Assembly: GCA_964358175.1 (NCBI GenBank)
Contig: CAYHOI010000016.1
Span: forward strand, 1 to 25,355
Direction: 5' to 3'
DNA: 25,355 nt
From: CAYHOI01 sp964358175
Lineage (GTDB): Bacteria > Margulisbacteria > Riflemargulisbacteria > GWF2-35-9
The notes beneath the pieces are model-generated. The model searched no databases and was not told the DNA's origin. It saw only the letters and a list, made by a program, of their open reading frames with translations. Made by a program: the position numbers and the translations under genes. Numbering within the stretch: the first letter of the stretch is position 1; every line of letters begins with the position of its first letter. Shown here piece after piece: positions 8,499 through 17,529 of this stretch.

Positions 8499-9798
8499 GA
8501 TCCTGATCCCCTCCCTGTTTGATTTCCAACCTCACTCTGGTAATACGGCGCTTCTGAACATTCAAAATAATCATTTTTACATATTCATCCTCATACACGC
8601 CACCCTTCGCAGGAAGTTTACCCAGATGTTCAACCATAAAACCTCCAATGGAGTCATAACTGTCGGCTTCGTGTATTTGCAAGGATAGTTCTTCATTAAG
8701 GTCGCTCACATTCATCAGGCCTGAAATCAGGTAAACCTGATCACTGATTTTCTTGATGTTCTCGTCCTCATCTGTATCATATTCATCCTGTATCTCACCC
8801 ACAATCTCCTCGATAATGTCCTCAATGGTCACCAGCCCGCTGATCCCCCCGTACTCATCAACCACCATCGCAATATGCTTGTGCTCTTTTCTCATTTCCT
8901 TCAGGAGTTCATCAATCCGCTTGCTCTCTGGCACGAAGAAAGGGGGACGCAAAATCGTTTTAAGATAAGTGGGGCTGTCCAACTTTTCGTTATCCATGGA
9001 CAGCATATCCTTGGCATAGACGAATCCGACCATATTATCCATGCGCTCTGAATACACAGGAATACGAGAGTGCCAGTGATGCTGGATTATTTTAACCACT
9101 TTCCTGGCAGGTGTTTTTTCCTCAAGAGCCACAATGGAGGTTCGTGGTGTCATGATCTCGCGCACCACAATCTCGCCAAATTCGAAAATAGAAGTCAGCA
9201 TTTTTTCTTCTTCCTCTTCCAACAAGCCTTCCTGAAGCCCCATATTGATGAGAAGCTTAATTTCTTCTTCGGACACTAGTGAGTGCTTCTCCAAAGACTT
9301 TCCACGGGTGATTTTGATAAGAATAGTGGAAACAAAATTAAGAATCTCCACCAACGGGAGAAAAAGAATCGAAACATAGTAAACGGGGCGGCTGAACCAT
9401 GACGCCAGCTTCTCGTTATTGCGAATCGCAATCATCTTGGGGGTAATCTCTCCGAAGATTAAAAGAAGGGTTGTCATCACGATCATCGTGATGGCACCGA
9501 TCATCGTCTCACTCTTGATCCCTACAGTTGGCAACCACTGAGAAAAGATAAAGGTCGCCACAACCGATGCGAGGATATTGACCATTGTGCTTCCCAGCAG
9601 GATAGTCGTGAGCATCTTGCCTGGATGAGAAAACAGTTTTTCCACAAAGACAGCGTTAACCTTCTTTTCCGAAATAACCTTTTTTCGTTTAAGGTGCCCC
9701 AGTGAGGTAAACGCTGTTTCAGAGGCTGAGAAAAACGCAGCCAACACTACCAAACAAACAACAATCACAAGCTGAGGGGTATAAGACTGGGCTTCCAT
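8488..9798 (-). CDS. HlyC/CorC-family membrane protein (CNNM-CBS-CorC)
   Basis: This 436-aa protein has three parts. An N-terminal CNNM/DUF21 membrane domain of about three to four helices includes LVIVVCLVVLAAFFSASETAF. A tandem CBS pair begins near REIMTPRTSIVAL and contains MVVDEYGGISGLVTIEDI. A C-terminal CorC_HlyC domain (EADSYDSIGGFMVEHLG) follows. Relatives are linked to magnesium efflux or membrane integrity; the substrate here is unknown. I chose ATG 9798, which overlaps the dgkA stop as TAATG, a classic coupling arrangement. A GTG at 9813 would add five residues but has no ribosome binding site. Confidence 0.88.
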   Translation of the reverse strand: MEAQSYTPQLVIVVCLVVLAAFFSASETAFTSLGHLKRKKVISEKKVNAVFVEKLFSHPGKMLTTILLGSTMVNILASVVATFIFSQWLPTVGIKSETMIGAITMIVMTTLLLIFGEITPKMIAIRNNEKLASWFSRPVYYVSILFLPLVEILNFVSTILIKITRGKSLEKHSLVSEEEIKLLINMGLQEGLLEEEEEKMLTSIFEFGEIVVREIMTPRTSIVALEEKTPARKVVKIIQHHWHSRIPVYSERMDNMVGFVYAKDMLSMDNEKLDSPTYLKTILRPPFFVPESKRIDELLKEMRKEHKHIAMVVDEYGGISGLVTIEDIIEEIVGEIQDEYDTDEDENIKKISDQVYLISGLMNVSDLNEELSLQIHEADSYDSIGGFMVEHLGKLPAKGGVYEDEYVKMIILNVQKRRITRVRLEIKQGGDQDRES

Positions 9799-10181
9799 TA
9801 ATGACCAACCCACTTATTATAAAATAGAAATGCCCCAATAACAATGGACGATAACGATGCCACAAGAACTGCACTGGCTGCAACATCCTTCGCCAGCTTT
9901 GCACGAAGTTTTTGCTGGCGCGTAAAGAGATCCACCGTCAGCTCGACTGCCGTATTCATTAGCTCAGCAACGATAACGAGGGATATCGTAAGGATCAATA
10001 CAATCCATTCCAGGCGACCAAACCCGGACAAAGCTGCCAATACCAAAACAAGAAGTCCAGCAATCAGATGCACTTTCAGATGCCGCTCACGTATAAGGGC
10101 TATCCATAAACCAGTGAAAGCTATTCGCAAAGAATGAATGAATGTTGTCCTTTCGGGATACCGTCTTAATTCATGGCGCAT
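9798..10181 (-). CDS. dgkA: Diacylglycerol/undecaprenol kinase, DgkA family
   Basis: This 127-aa integral membrane kinase has three hydrophobic helices (roughly 38-52, 58-75 and 102-120). The family signature ELMNTAVELTVD lies at 73-84 (Glu73, Asn76, Glu80, Asp84), and KDVAASAV lies near 98-105. Proteobacterial members phosphorylate diacylglycerol and Firmicutes members phosphorylate undecaprenol, which recycles the peptidoglycan lipid carrier. The pgpH-ybeY-dgkA order is Firmicutes-like, so undecaprenol is plausible but unproved. The start is ATG 10181 or TTG 10184; AGGA lies seven bases before the TTG and ten before the ATG. The 5' end overlaps ybeY. Confidence 0.88.
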   Translation of the reverse strand: MRHELRRYPERTTFIHSLRIAFTGLWIALIRERHLKVHLIAGLLVLVLAALSGFGRLEWIVLILTISLVIVAELMNTAVELTVDLFTRQQKLRAKLAKDVAASAVLVASLSSIVIGAFLFYNKWVGH

Positions 10182-10590
10182 CAATGTGAAATCCTTTCAA
10201 AAGAAACTGCTCAAAGTCTTGCATAACACGTCTCTTCTTGGCTGTGGGGTGGTCATATCCCAGCGCATGGGCAAACGCATGTGAAACCACCCACGCCAAC
10301 TCAGCCTCAAACAATACCTCTTGTCTTTTCGCGTTTCTGCGTACGGTCTCGACTGAAATATAAACATCTCCCCATATCAGCTCCTCATTCAGGCAGAAAG
10401 TCAACACATCCGTCGCGCGATCTATCTTTCGGTAACGATGATTGATCTCGCGAATCGTCGTGTCATCCACCAGACTGATAGACAAGCTACCAGGAGGTAA
10501 AACAATTCTCGCAACAATGTATCGAATCACCTTGCGAAGGAAAAGTCCTACCTCGCCACGACCTGCGTTAAGCCTTACTGGATTCTTCAC
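10171..10590 (-). CDS. ybeY: Endoribonuclease YbeY
   Basis: This 139-aa metal-dependent RNase acts in 16S rRNA 3'-end maturation and ribosome quality control. The zinc site H-x3-H-x5-H is intact at His104, His108 and His114 (SHAFAHALGYDH), although the usual HGxLHL has Ala at two non-ligand positions. The segment RATDVLTF...WGDVYIS matches the family TDVLSF...GDI.IS core. I chose GTG 10590, with AGAGG six bases upstream; GTG 10596 sits directly against AGAGG and is too close. The 5' end lies inside pgpH and the 3' end overlaps dgkA, as in the Firmicutes cluster, but era and phoH are absent here. Confidence 0.93.
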   Translation of the reverse strand: MKNPVRLNAGRGEVGLFLRKVIRYIVARIVLPPGSLSISLVDDTTIREINHRYRKIDRATDVLTFCLNEELIWGDVYISVETVRRNAKRQEVLFEAELAWVVSHAFAHALGYDHPTAKKRRVMQDFEQFLLKGFHIDAP

Positions 10591-12628
10591 GAACACCCTC
10601 TCGTGTCGGATATTTGATCCGATTATGATATTGGCTCAAGATAACCGATGTGAAGGTGTCTTTGATTTTCTCAAGATCGGATAAAGTCAGATTCGAACAA
10701 GCCAGCTGACCATCATCGACCTTATCTTGGATAATTTTATTGACCATCGCTCTTATCTTTGATGGAACAGGCTTCTCCAGTGAACGGGCTGCGGCTTCCA
10801 CACTATCCGCGCACATAATTATCGCGCTCTCTCTCGTGGATGGCTTCGGGCAATCATATCGGAATTGATCCTCTCGAACCACATCGTGGAGGGTAATTTT
10901 TAACATCTTGTGATAAAAATACACCAACAAACAGGTTCCATGATGTTCACTAATGATGGTCTGTATTTCTTCTGGCAACTTATATTTCTTTGCAATTTCA
11001 AGTCCGTCTTTTGGATGTCCGAGAATTGTTAATGCACTGAGCGTCGGCAGGGTACGATCATGCGGGTTCTCATCCTGACTTTGGTTCTCAATAAAGTACT
11101 CCGGCTTTTTCAGCTTGCCAATGTCATGATAATAAGCCGCGACACGAGCGAGCACATCATTTGCTCCAATGGCCTCTGCCCCAGCCTCAGCCATTGTTGA
11201 TACCATCAGGCTGTGGTAGTACGTCCCGGGAGATTCGTGGAGCAAACGCTGCATCAGTGGATAATTAAGATCCCCATAATCCAACAGTTTTAGATCTGTG
11301 GTGATATTAAATATCTGCTCCAAATACGGAAGCATCCCCATCGCTAACATAATGGAGATAATATTGGTAAAGAAGACTTGAACGACATGAACTGCCACCA
11401 AGTTTAAAGAGTTCTGAGTCACATTGATCTCCAGTATAGCGACCAGAAAAGATGCCAGAATCGCTATATAAAAACCAACCCTTGGCAAATCTGAGCGTTT
11501 TCTGAATCGTTGAACAAAAATATTGGTAATCATCGTCATAAGCATGAGGAAAAGCACCGCTTGCGGGGTGTAGGCAAACAAAAACAACATGAGTACTGCA
11601 TTAAACTGCGAAAGAAACAGCGACAACTTCTCGTAGATCAATAAACTAAACAAAAAGGTAAAAAAAGTAACGGGAATCCAGTAAGCAGGAGAAATAAATT
11701 CTGGAAATCGATCACTGTAAATCAGCATAAGGTAAATAATGCCAACGTAAACTGCCTCCAATGCGAACATGAGTACAAGCTGTCTATGGCTTGTCCCTAC
11801 ATAATAGGTCATTCTGCGTTCAATAATAATCATAAAGAAAATAACCCCAATCGTCGCAACAAAAAGCTTCATCCAGTTGACCTCCTTCTGGTAAAGCCCT
11901 AATGCCTCCAAAATTTCCAAATGGACAATCGTAATGGTGTCCCCCTTAAACAGAATAGGTTGCCCCTTCTTTACCAAGGTTGACTGCCGAATAAAATTTC
12001 GTTTTAGGGTATCAATTTGAGCGGTCGTTGCTTCATCATCATACATCAAGTTGATCTTCACCGCATTTCTGAGGATATCGATCACAGCAGGGTGAAGGCT
12101 TCCCAGAATCGATGTTTCACGGACTCGACTTGCCATCATTTTCTCCCGATCTGAATCCCTATAGAGTCCCTCAGCGTAAAGCTGCTTCATCATCAACTCA
12201 ATCACATGTGTCAGAGAAGTTAGATTCGATGAATTAAGCGTTCTCAACTGGCTCAAAGTTTCAGGGGACACAGCGAGAGGTAAGGGTGGAGTAACGTTTC
12301 CCTGTCTTATTTTGTTCATGAGGGACACTAGCTGGGACAAACTATCTTCCTCAAGACGATTGTTCCGTAAATAAACCGGCCTTAGTTCCATAATTCGCTG
12401 CTGCAAAATTCGATCTGAAATGAGTTTATCCTGAAGCGTCTCGACTTGGATTTGTTTGGGGCTAAATAAGGTAACCGAACTCCTCATCCCCACCTTAAGT
12501 CCTGCGTTTCTCGGCAAATACAGCAGAGTCACCAAGAAGACAACGAACACAGTAAAACATAAATAGGTCAACCATTTCACATTGGTAAAGATGCTCAAGA
12601 AAGAAAGCTTCATCTGTTTATTATTCAA
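10568..12628 (-). CDS. pgpH: PgpH-type 7TM-HD phosphodiesterase, likely c-di-AMP specific
   Basis: This 686-aa membrane protein has four parts. One N-terminal helix (about 18-38) is followed by an extracytoplasmic 7TMR-HDED-like region (about 45-250). A cluster of about seven membrane segments spans 255-435. A cytoplasmic HD domain (about 468-640) carries His472, His501-Asp502 (YYHDIGK), His538, His562-His563 (EHHGT) and Asp608. In Listeria PgpH this architecture degrades c-di-AMP to pApA. The start is TTG 12628, with GGGAG six bases upstream and an eight-base overlap with murA. The gene precedes ybeY, as in Firmicutes. The substrate assignment rests on architecture and gene order; I see no cyclase gene here. 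Confidence 0.9.
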   Translation of the reverse strand: MNNKQMKLSFLSIFTNVKWLTYLCFTVFVVFLVTLLYLPRNAGLKVGMRSSVTLFSPKQIQVETLQDKLISDRILQQRIMELRPVYLRNNRLEEDSLSQLVSLMNKIRQGNVTPPLPLAVSPETLSQLRTLNSSNLTSLTHVIELMMKQLYAEGLYRDSDREKMMASRVRETSILGSLHPAVIDILRNAVKINLMYDDEATTAQIDTLKRNFIRQSTLVKKGQPILFKGDTITIVHLEILEALGLYQKEVNWMKLFVATIGVIFFMIIIERRMTYYVGTSHRQLVLMFALEAVYVGIIYLMLIYSDRFPEFISPAYWIPVTFFTFLFSLLIYEKLSLFLSQFNAVLMLFLFAYTPQAVLFLMLMTMITNIFVQRFRKRSDLPRVGFYIAILASFLVAILEINVTQNSLNLVAVHVVQVFFTNIISIMLAMGMLPYLEQIFNITTDLKLLDYGDLNYPLMQRLLHESPGTYYHSLMVSTMAEAGAEAIGANDVLARVAAYYHDIGKLKKPEYFIENQSQDENPHDRTLPTLSALTILGHPKDGLEIAKKYKLPEEIQTIISEHHGTCLLVYFYHKMLKITLHDVVREDQFRYDCPKPSTRESAIIMCADSVEAAARSLEKPVPSKIRAMVNKIIQDKVDDGQLACSNLTLSDLEKIKDTFTSVILSQYHNRIKYPTREGVREESSKA

Positions 12629-13874
12629 CTTTAGCTCCCAACAGCCTTAGTTTCCGAACAATATGATCATACCCGCGTTGAATATGATGAATGTTGTATA
12701 AGATTGTCTCGCCATCTGCAGCAAGTGCCGCAAGCAAAAGTGCTGCTCCTCCGCGCAAGTCCATCATTTTGACAGCTGTCCCTGAAAGATGATCTACGCC
12801 ATGAATCGTTGCCTTGCTACCCGTCACATCAATCATTGCTCCCATCCGCTTTAACTCCATGACATGCATATATCGATTTTCAAAGATATTCTCAATCATA
12901 ACACTTTTCTTTTGGTTAATTAAGGCAAGCACTGCCATCAAAATAGCTTGATTATCCGTCGAAAAACCGGGGAAGGGTTCTGTTTTGACGGTTACTCCCT
13001 TGAGAGCCTTGCCATCGGTTTGAATCCGAACGGTACGAGGATCCATGATGGTCAACTTAAATCCAACCCTCATTAGAATCTGAATAATATCCTGAATATG
13101 TTCCACATTAACCTGTTCAAGAATCACATCTCCTCTTGTAATCGCAGCTACACAAAGAAAGGTCGCCGCTTCGATTCGATCTGGAATCACGGTATACTCA
13201 ATCGCGTTCAACTGGTTTACGCCCTCAATTCGAAGGGTGTCGGTTCCCGCACCTTCAATCTTGGCTCCCGCTTGGTTCAGAAAATTGGCAAGGTCCTCTA
13301 TCTCCGGTTCACGTGCTACATTCTTCAAAATAGAAACCCCCTGCGCAAGTGAAGCCATCATCATGAGATTCTCCGTTGCCCCAACGCTTGGAAATTCAAG
13401 ATTATACCTGGAACCTCGAATCGGCCCATCGGATTTAAGAATGACAAACCCATGCTCCACTCGTATATCAATACCAAAGGCTCGAAACCCCTTCAGATGA
13501 ATATCCACGGGACGAGATCCGATCGCACATCCACCCGGATAGGGAACCTTCGCAAACCCCACCCTCGCCAAAATAGGCCCTGAAACTAGAAAAGAAGCCC
13601 GCATATTGGTAATCAGCTCATAGGGTGCAATATGGCGAATATCCCGAGTTCCCCAAACGTGTACGACATGATTGCTAAATTCGGCCTTCAGCCCCAAACT
13701 TCGCAATAGGCGAATCGTCGTAACAATATCCGTTAGCTCAGGAACATTGGCAATCTTGCTCTCACCGTTCAGCAGAAGCGTCGAAATCAAAATAGGCAAA
13801 GCTGCATTTTTAGACCCGCTGATAGCGACCGATCCACATAGGATATTCGGTCCGCAAACCGTCAACTTAGACAT
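12621..13874 (-). CDS. murA: UDP-N-acetylglucosamine 1-carboxyvinyltransferase
   Basis: This 417-aa cytosolic enzyme adds enolpyruvate from PEP to UDP-GlcNAc, the first committed step of peptidoglycan synthesis. SGSKNAALPIL gives the conserved Lys22. PGGCAIGSRPVD holds the catalytic Cys at residue 116, the form that is normally fosfomycin-sensitive. RGGAALLLAALAADG lies near the C-terminus. I start at ATG 13874, where MSKLTVCGPN aligns with normal MurA N-termini. TTG 13922 would add 16 residues from inside the upstream gene. No good Shine-Dalgarno precedes the ATG. It overlaps the stop of the DUF5693-like gene by eight bases, so coupling is likely. Confidence 0.95.
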   Translation of the reverse strand: MSKLTVCGPNILCGSVAISGSKNAALPILISTLLLNGESKIANVPELTDIVTTIRLLRSLGLKAEFSNHVVHVWGTRDIRHIAPYELITNMRASFLVSGPILARVGFAKVPYPGGCAIGSRPVDIHLKGFRAFGIDIRVEHGFVILKSDGPIRGSRYNLEFPSVGATENLMMMASLAQGVSILKNVAREPEIEDLANFLNQAGAKIEGAGTDTLRIEGVNQLNAIEYTVIPDRIEAATFLCVAAITRGDVILEQVNVEHIQDIIQILMRVGFKLTIMDPRTVRIQTDGKALKGVTVKTEPFPGFSTDNQAILMAVLALINQKKSVMIENIFENRYMHVMELKRMGAMIDVTGSKATIHGVDHLSGTAVKMMDLRGGAALLLAALAADGETILYNIHHIQRGYDHIVRKLRLLGAKVE

Positions 13875-15855
13875 AGGGAGGTGGCCCTGATTTTGCCCTT
13901 CTTCGCGCAACGAAGAAATCAATACCCACCATTATGAGAATCCCCAGTAGCGTCCCGATTCCAAGCCCTATGAACGAACGGTACAACGAGATCAGAGGCT
14001 CAGAATGAATGTGGCAAAAAGTATTAATAACCGACACACTAACCAACGCAGAGAGTATCCAAAGTCCTTTCTTCTGATTCATTGATAGTCCCACACGATA
14101 TCCGTACATCAAAAACAGAACCAGTAATGGGTAGGCGATCACTATTTCCTTGGTGCGTGGCCGGATCATAAACAAGGACTCCAGCCCTGATCGAAATGCA
14201 ATTTCTGACTGTCCGACAGCGATAAGTCCACCATTACCCGTTCTCATAACATAGAATACGCCAGCACCCAGAACCAGAAGCCCCCCGATCAACACACGAA
14301 TTGTAATCGGGTGTGACAAAGCTCTCATAATGATAAAAGCAGTATATCTCAATCGACCGGGCTTAATATAGGCATAGGCTACTAAAATGAAAAACGGAAG
14401 CGTCATCGCCAGTTTGACACCAGAAAAAACCGTTAACCCCCAAAAATAAGTCGAAGTAAAAAGAAGATTATGAATCAGAATTCCAGCACAAATACTAAAG
14501 AAAAAGACTCGGCCTATTCCCCTGTAAAGATATTTAAAATCTCGTTTCACATGAGGTTCGTTGATATATTCTTCCAAATAAATCCAAATAAGGACGGGGG
14601 CACAGACGGCAATCGTCAGTGCTGCCAATGACATCACTTGCCATAATCGCCCAACCACACTCCCGCAAATAAACAGCGTAGCGACTCCAACACCACTCCA
14701 AAGTAGCGATGACACACCGAGGGATCGAATGAATACACGCATGAATATCCACCCCAATATCCAGGCGGACGCGATGGATAAAAAAGAAAAAATAGAACCC
14801 GTGAAGTCTCTATATGGACTCTTCTCAATGGGTTCTACCCTAAACCCTCTCGACAACAATCCTTTTTTGATTTTCGCAATGACGCCCGCATTGAACTGAA
14901 ACAGATTCGGAACCCCTAACCCCGTATACGGCTCGATCACAATCACACGATTATTTCTCTCCACCACCGCTCGTATAGCTCGTTTAACCGAAACGGCTTC
15001 AGATCCGGTCAATACATCCAGATGGTGGAATCGAAGTATTTGCGTCGGGGTTATAACCTGTCGAATCCCTCTTGGAAGCGATGTAAGCTCCTCAAAGCCT
15101 ATCAACTTATGAACTTCCTTAAACCGCATTTGTACCAATTTGCTCATCTCGGGTTGGCCTATCGCCTCATCTCCCAGAAGCAGAATGATTTGGTTGCCAA
15201 AGTCTGAGAGTCTTGAAATCTTATAGCTGTACTGCTCATCGCCGAACTCTGGGTGATTCTGAAAGGCAGGGATAACCGCATAACCAACTTCATTGATCGC
15301 AATGGCCTTGTCAACATTAATGTCGAGCGGGATATCCAGAACATCTTCTTCCTTTGCAGCCACCTCCAATGTTTCCCAACCCAGATCCTTCACTCTTTTA
15401 CTGCCCAATTTAAGTTCTAGAATCGTCTTAACCAAATCAAAGATCAAGCTGTCATCAACCACCAAATAACAAAACTGGGCAGAAATGGTATAGTTACGTG
15501 GAATTCTGGAATACAGCAAGTTGTTTGCACGAGGTAAAATCCGATTATCGTTTAGCAGACTACTTCCTTTGATAAGGGTCACTTTTCCTTCGGCTTGAAG
15601 GCTACGCAGTGTCTCTTCGTGAAGCACAATCGAGGTCAGACCCATGTTCTTCAAAGCCAGCATAATTTCTCGCCGTCCATATCCGGTAACTTGACTCAAA
15701 TTGTCGATACCTTGGTAGGAATATGCGAGTTCGACGGTCTTATTGTTTCGCTCTGCGAACTGTCTTTGAGCCAATGGAATCAGGCCAATGAGAACCAAAA
15801 CACCCACCACTATCAGCAAGCGACGGATAAGGGGTTGGCTGAACATGCTCCTCAT
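13867..15855 (-). CDS. DUF5693-like polytopic membrane protein
   Basis: This 662-aa protein has an N-terminal helix (about 10-28) and an extracytoplasmic segment to about residue 350. Eight or more hydrophobic helices fill the rest. The C-terminal RTGNGG and IRPRTKEIVIAYPLL match what I recall of DUF5693, a family without a known function that often sits near cell-surface polysaccharide genes in Firmicutes. The soluble part contains VIVIEPYTGLG and tracts resembling a glycosyl hydrolase or deacetylase barrel, but no catalytic motif is clear. The ATG overlaps the prfB stop as ATGA, with AGGA nine bases upstream. Its place between prfB and murA suggests an envelope role. The tail is basic and proline-rich. 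Confidence 0.7.
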   Translation of the reverse strand: MRSMFSQPLIRRLLIVVGVLVLIGLIPLAQRQFAERNNKTVELAYSYQGIDNLSQVTGYGRREIMLALKNMGLTSIVLHEETLRSLQAEGKVTLIKGSSLLNDNRILPRANNLLYSRIPRNYTISAQFCYLVVDDSLIFDLVKTILELKLGSKRVKDLGWETLEVAAKEEDVLDIPLDINVDKAIAINEVGYAVIPAFQNHPEFGDEQYSYKISRLSDFGNQIILLLGDEAIGQPEMSKLVQMRFKEVHKLIGFEELTSLPRGIRQVITPTQILRFHHLDVLTGSEAVSVKRAIRAVVERNNRVIVIEPYTGLGVPNLFQFNAGVIAKIKKGLLSRGFRVEPIEKSPYRDFTGSIFSFLSIASAWILGWIFMRVFIRSLGVSSLLWSGVGVATLFICGSVVGRLWQVMSLAALTIAVCAPVLIWIYLEEYINEPHVKRDFKYLYRGIGRVFFFSICAGILIHNLLFTSTYFWGLTVFSGVKLAMTLPFFILVAYAYIKPGRLRYTAFIIMRALSHPITIRVLIGGLLVLGAGVFYVMRTGNGGLIAVGQSEIAFRSGLESLFMIRPRTKEIVIAYPLLVLFLMYGYRVGLSMNQKKGLWILSALVSVSVINTFCHIHSEPLISLYRSFIGLGIGTLLGILIMVGIDFFVARRRAKSGPPPYV

Positions 15856-16950
15856 CGTAACGAGTCCTGTTTAAAATGTAAATATGCCTCGATAAAGCCA
15901 CTAATCTCTCCATCCATCACCGCCTGAACATTGGTCTGCTCATAATTCGTACGATGATCCTTGACCAGGGTATAGGGATGGAACACGTACGAGCGGATCT
16001 GGTTTCCCCAGCTAATTTCGCGATTGCTCTCTGCAACAGAACTCATTCGCTCCTTCTTTTGTTCCTGTGCGAGACGCACAAGCTTGGAGAGGAGAACCAT
16101 CATGGCTTTCTCCTTATTTTGAGCCTGGGACCTCTGGTTTTGACACTGCACGACGATCCCAGTTTCCAAATGGGTTAACCGAACCGCTGAGTCAGTCTTA
16201 TTAATATGCTGTCCGCCTGCCCCGCTGGCTCGATACGTATCCACACGAATGTCCTCTGGTCGAATCGCTACCTCGTTGGACTCCTCTATTTCGGGAATCA
16301 CGTCCACAGAAGCAAACGAGGTCTGACGTTTGTGATTAGCATTGAAAGGGGACAAGCGGACAAGCCGATGAATTCCATGCTCCGATTTAAGCAAGCCATA
16401 GGCATTTTCTCCATGAACAGCCATGGTAACGCTCTTGAGTCCTGCTTCTTCACCTTCGGATATATCAAGTATTTCATATGTAAATTCTTTCCTCTCAATC
16501 CAGCGTATCATCATTCGAAGAAGCATTTGTGCCCAATCTTGTGCATCCGTTCCTCCGGCACCCGCATTAATGGTTAGAAGAACATCATTTCCATCATAAG
16601 GCCCCGAAAGTAAGGTTCGAAGTTCCATGGCTCGATACTGTGCTTCCACCCGATCAAAATAGGTCTTCACCTCTTTTTCCAAGGTGGAATCCTGCAGGAG
16701 CATCAGCTCTCGCATGTACTCAATATCCGTTGTAAGCTGAGCATACTCTTCCAGAACAGTGTTAATTGATTTTAGTTTCTTATTGAGCATCGAGACTCTA
16801 TGCTGATCTGACCATGTTTGTTCATGGGCAAGCTGAGCCTGAATGTGTTGTCGTTCGCGATCTAATTGATCACGGTCAAAGATAGTCTCCGAGAGTCTTT
16901 ATCTTGCCGTAAAGAGCCTCGATTTGCGGGTTAAAATCTTCATACATCAT
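15852..16950 (-). CDS. prfB: Peptide chain release factor 2, with programmed +1 frameshift
   Basis: Recognises UGA and UAA and triggers peptide release. Two frames must be joined. ATG 16950 opens 24 codons (MMYEDFNPQIEALYG...GDYL) and reaches an in-frame TGA at 16878-16876. After a +1 shift at CTT-T-GAC, reading continues with DRDQLDRERQH and runs to the stop at 15852, giving 365 aa, the E. coli RF2 length. The SPF tripeptide (RLVRLSPFNANHKRQ) identifies RF2 rather than RF1, and GAGGQHINKTDSAVR carries the catalytic GGQ. An annotation from ATG 16790 alone would lose 53 residues. A candidate promoter lies just upstream and the gene heads the long operon. The ATG has no strong Shine-Dalgarno. 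Confidence 0.95.
16876..16890 (-). other. prfB programmed frameshift site
   Basis: The strand reads GGAG-AC-TAT-CTT-TGA-C. A slippery CTT-T is followed by the UGA stop and C, the poor termination context found in E. coli prfB. The internal Shine-Dalgarno-like GGAG sits close upstream. Low RF2 lets the ribosome slip forward one base, so RF2 regulates its own synthesis. Confidence 0.93.
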
Positions 16951-16962
16951 GTTGGTGAAAAT

Positions 16963-16991
16963 ATCATCCGAGGATTGCTGAACTTTGTCAA
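16963..16991 (-). promoter_or_regulatory. Candidate promoter for prfB and the ten-gene operon
   Basis: On the - strand, TTGACA (16991-16986) is followed after 17 bases by GATGAT (16968-16963), a weak -10 box. The ATG at 16950 would lie about six bases after the predicted start point, so the transcript would be almost leaderless. The -35 box sits in AATTGACAAAGTTC, also present at 62-75. Confidence 0.35.
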
Positions 16992-17028
16992 TTAGGTGAA
17001 CGAGGGAACTTGTCCCAAAAAATGGACT

Positions 17029-17334
17029 TTATAGCAGATTATTATCCAAATATCGATTTATATCCAACGATCCATGAAAAACACCTAAAATATCGATATG
17101 ATTGTTTTCCTTCACAAGATAGGCTATTCGATAATGTCCATAGAGTAAAACTCTTGCTTCTTCTTTAAATCCAAATAATCTCTGACCAGAAAGCGGAAAG
17201 GTGTTTAAAATGTCGACCTGCCGATAAATCCCTTGAATAATCTTCAATGCAATTTTTGCATCATCTTTTGCAATATAATCATAAATGTCTTTGAGCCAAA
17301 GAACAGATTCTCGCGTCCACTTTATTTTTTCCAT
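17029..17334 (-). CDS. ParE/RelE-family toxin of a type II toxin-antitoxin module
   Basis: This 101-aa protein has the RelE/ParE pattern: IKWTRESVLWLKDIYDYIAKDD at the N-terminus, LNTFPLSGQRLFGF in the middle, VLLYGHYRIAYLVK and a final DILGVFHGSLD. ParE members poison DNA gyrase and RelE members cut mRNA. The sequence does not settle the target, although the W-x10-DIYDYI start is more ParE-like. The ATG lies inside the antitoxin gene, overlapping it by 13 bases. There is no Shine-Dalgarno of its own, so translation is coupled. It lies directly upstream of prfB on the same strand with a 78-base gap. Confidence 0.85.
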   Translation of the reverse strand: MEKIKWTRESVLWLKDIYDYIAKDDAKIALKIIQGIYRQVDILNTFPLSGQRLFGFKEEARVLLYGHYRIAYLVKENNHIDILGVFHGSLDINRYLDNNLL

Positions 17335-17507
17335 GATTTTATGGTGTGTCCCATTTCTAAGTGTGATACAGTATTGCCAGCTTCAGAATCCTCTAATCCC
17401 TTTATGACCATTCTATGAAAAGCTAATTCTTTTAATATTTCATGATATGAACTATCGTCGGGTTGATTTTTTATGGTATTTATCATGATCTCTTTGGCTA
17501 TCATCAT
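17322..17507 (-). CDS. Antitoxin of the ParE/RelE module
   Basis: This 61-aa acidic helical protein precedes the toxin. It contains NQPDDSSYHEILKELAFH (14-31), then IKGLEDSEAGNTVSHLEM (35-52) and a Trp near the C-terminus (SWKK). This matches the common small antitoxin pattern with a PDD-x-EI-L start, a G-L-D-E-G-x2-SH-E middle and a final W, usually paired with ParE-like toxins. GGAGGTGT lies just before the two possible ATG codons (17507 and 17504). A promoter and an inverted-repeat operator lie immediately upstream, as expected for autoregulation by the antitoxin or the complex. Confidence 0.8.
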   Translation of the reverse strand: MMIAKEIMINTIKNQPDDSSYHEILKELAFHRMVIKGLEDSEAGNTVSHLEMGHTIKSWKK

Positions 17508-17529
17508 TTGTTACACCTCCAAACATTTT

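Noticed and set aside
16981..17028. Terminator between the toxin gene and prfB (GGGA/TCCC hairpin)
   Set aside because: The stem is only four base pairs, and on the - strand the T-run lies before the hairpin rather than after it.
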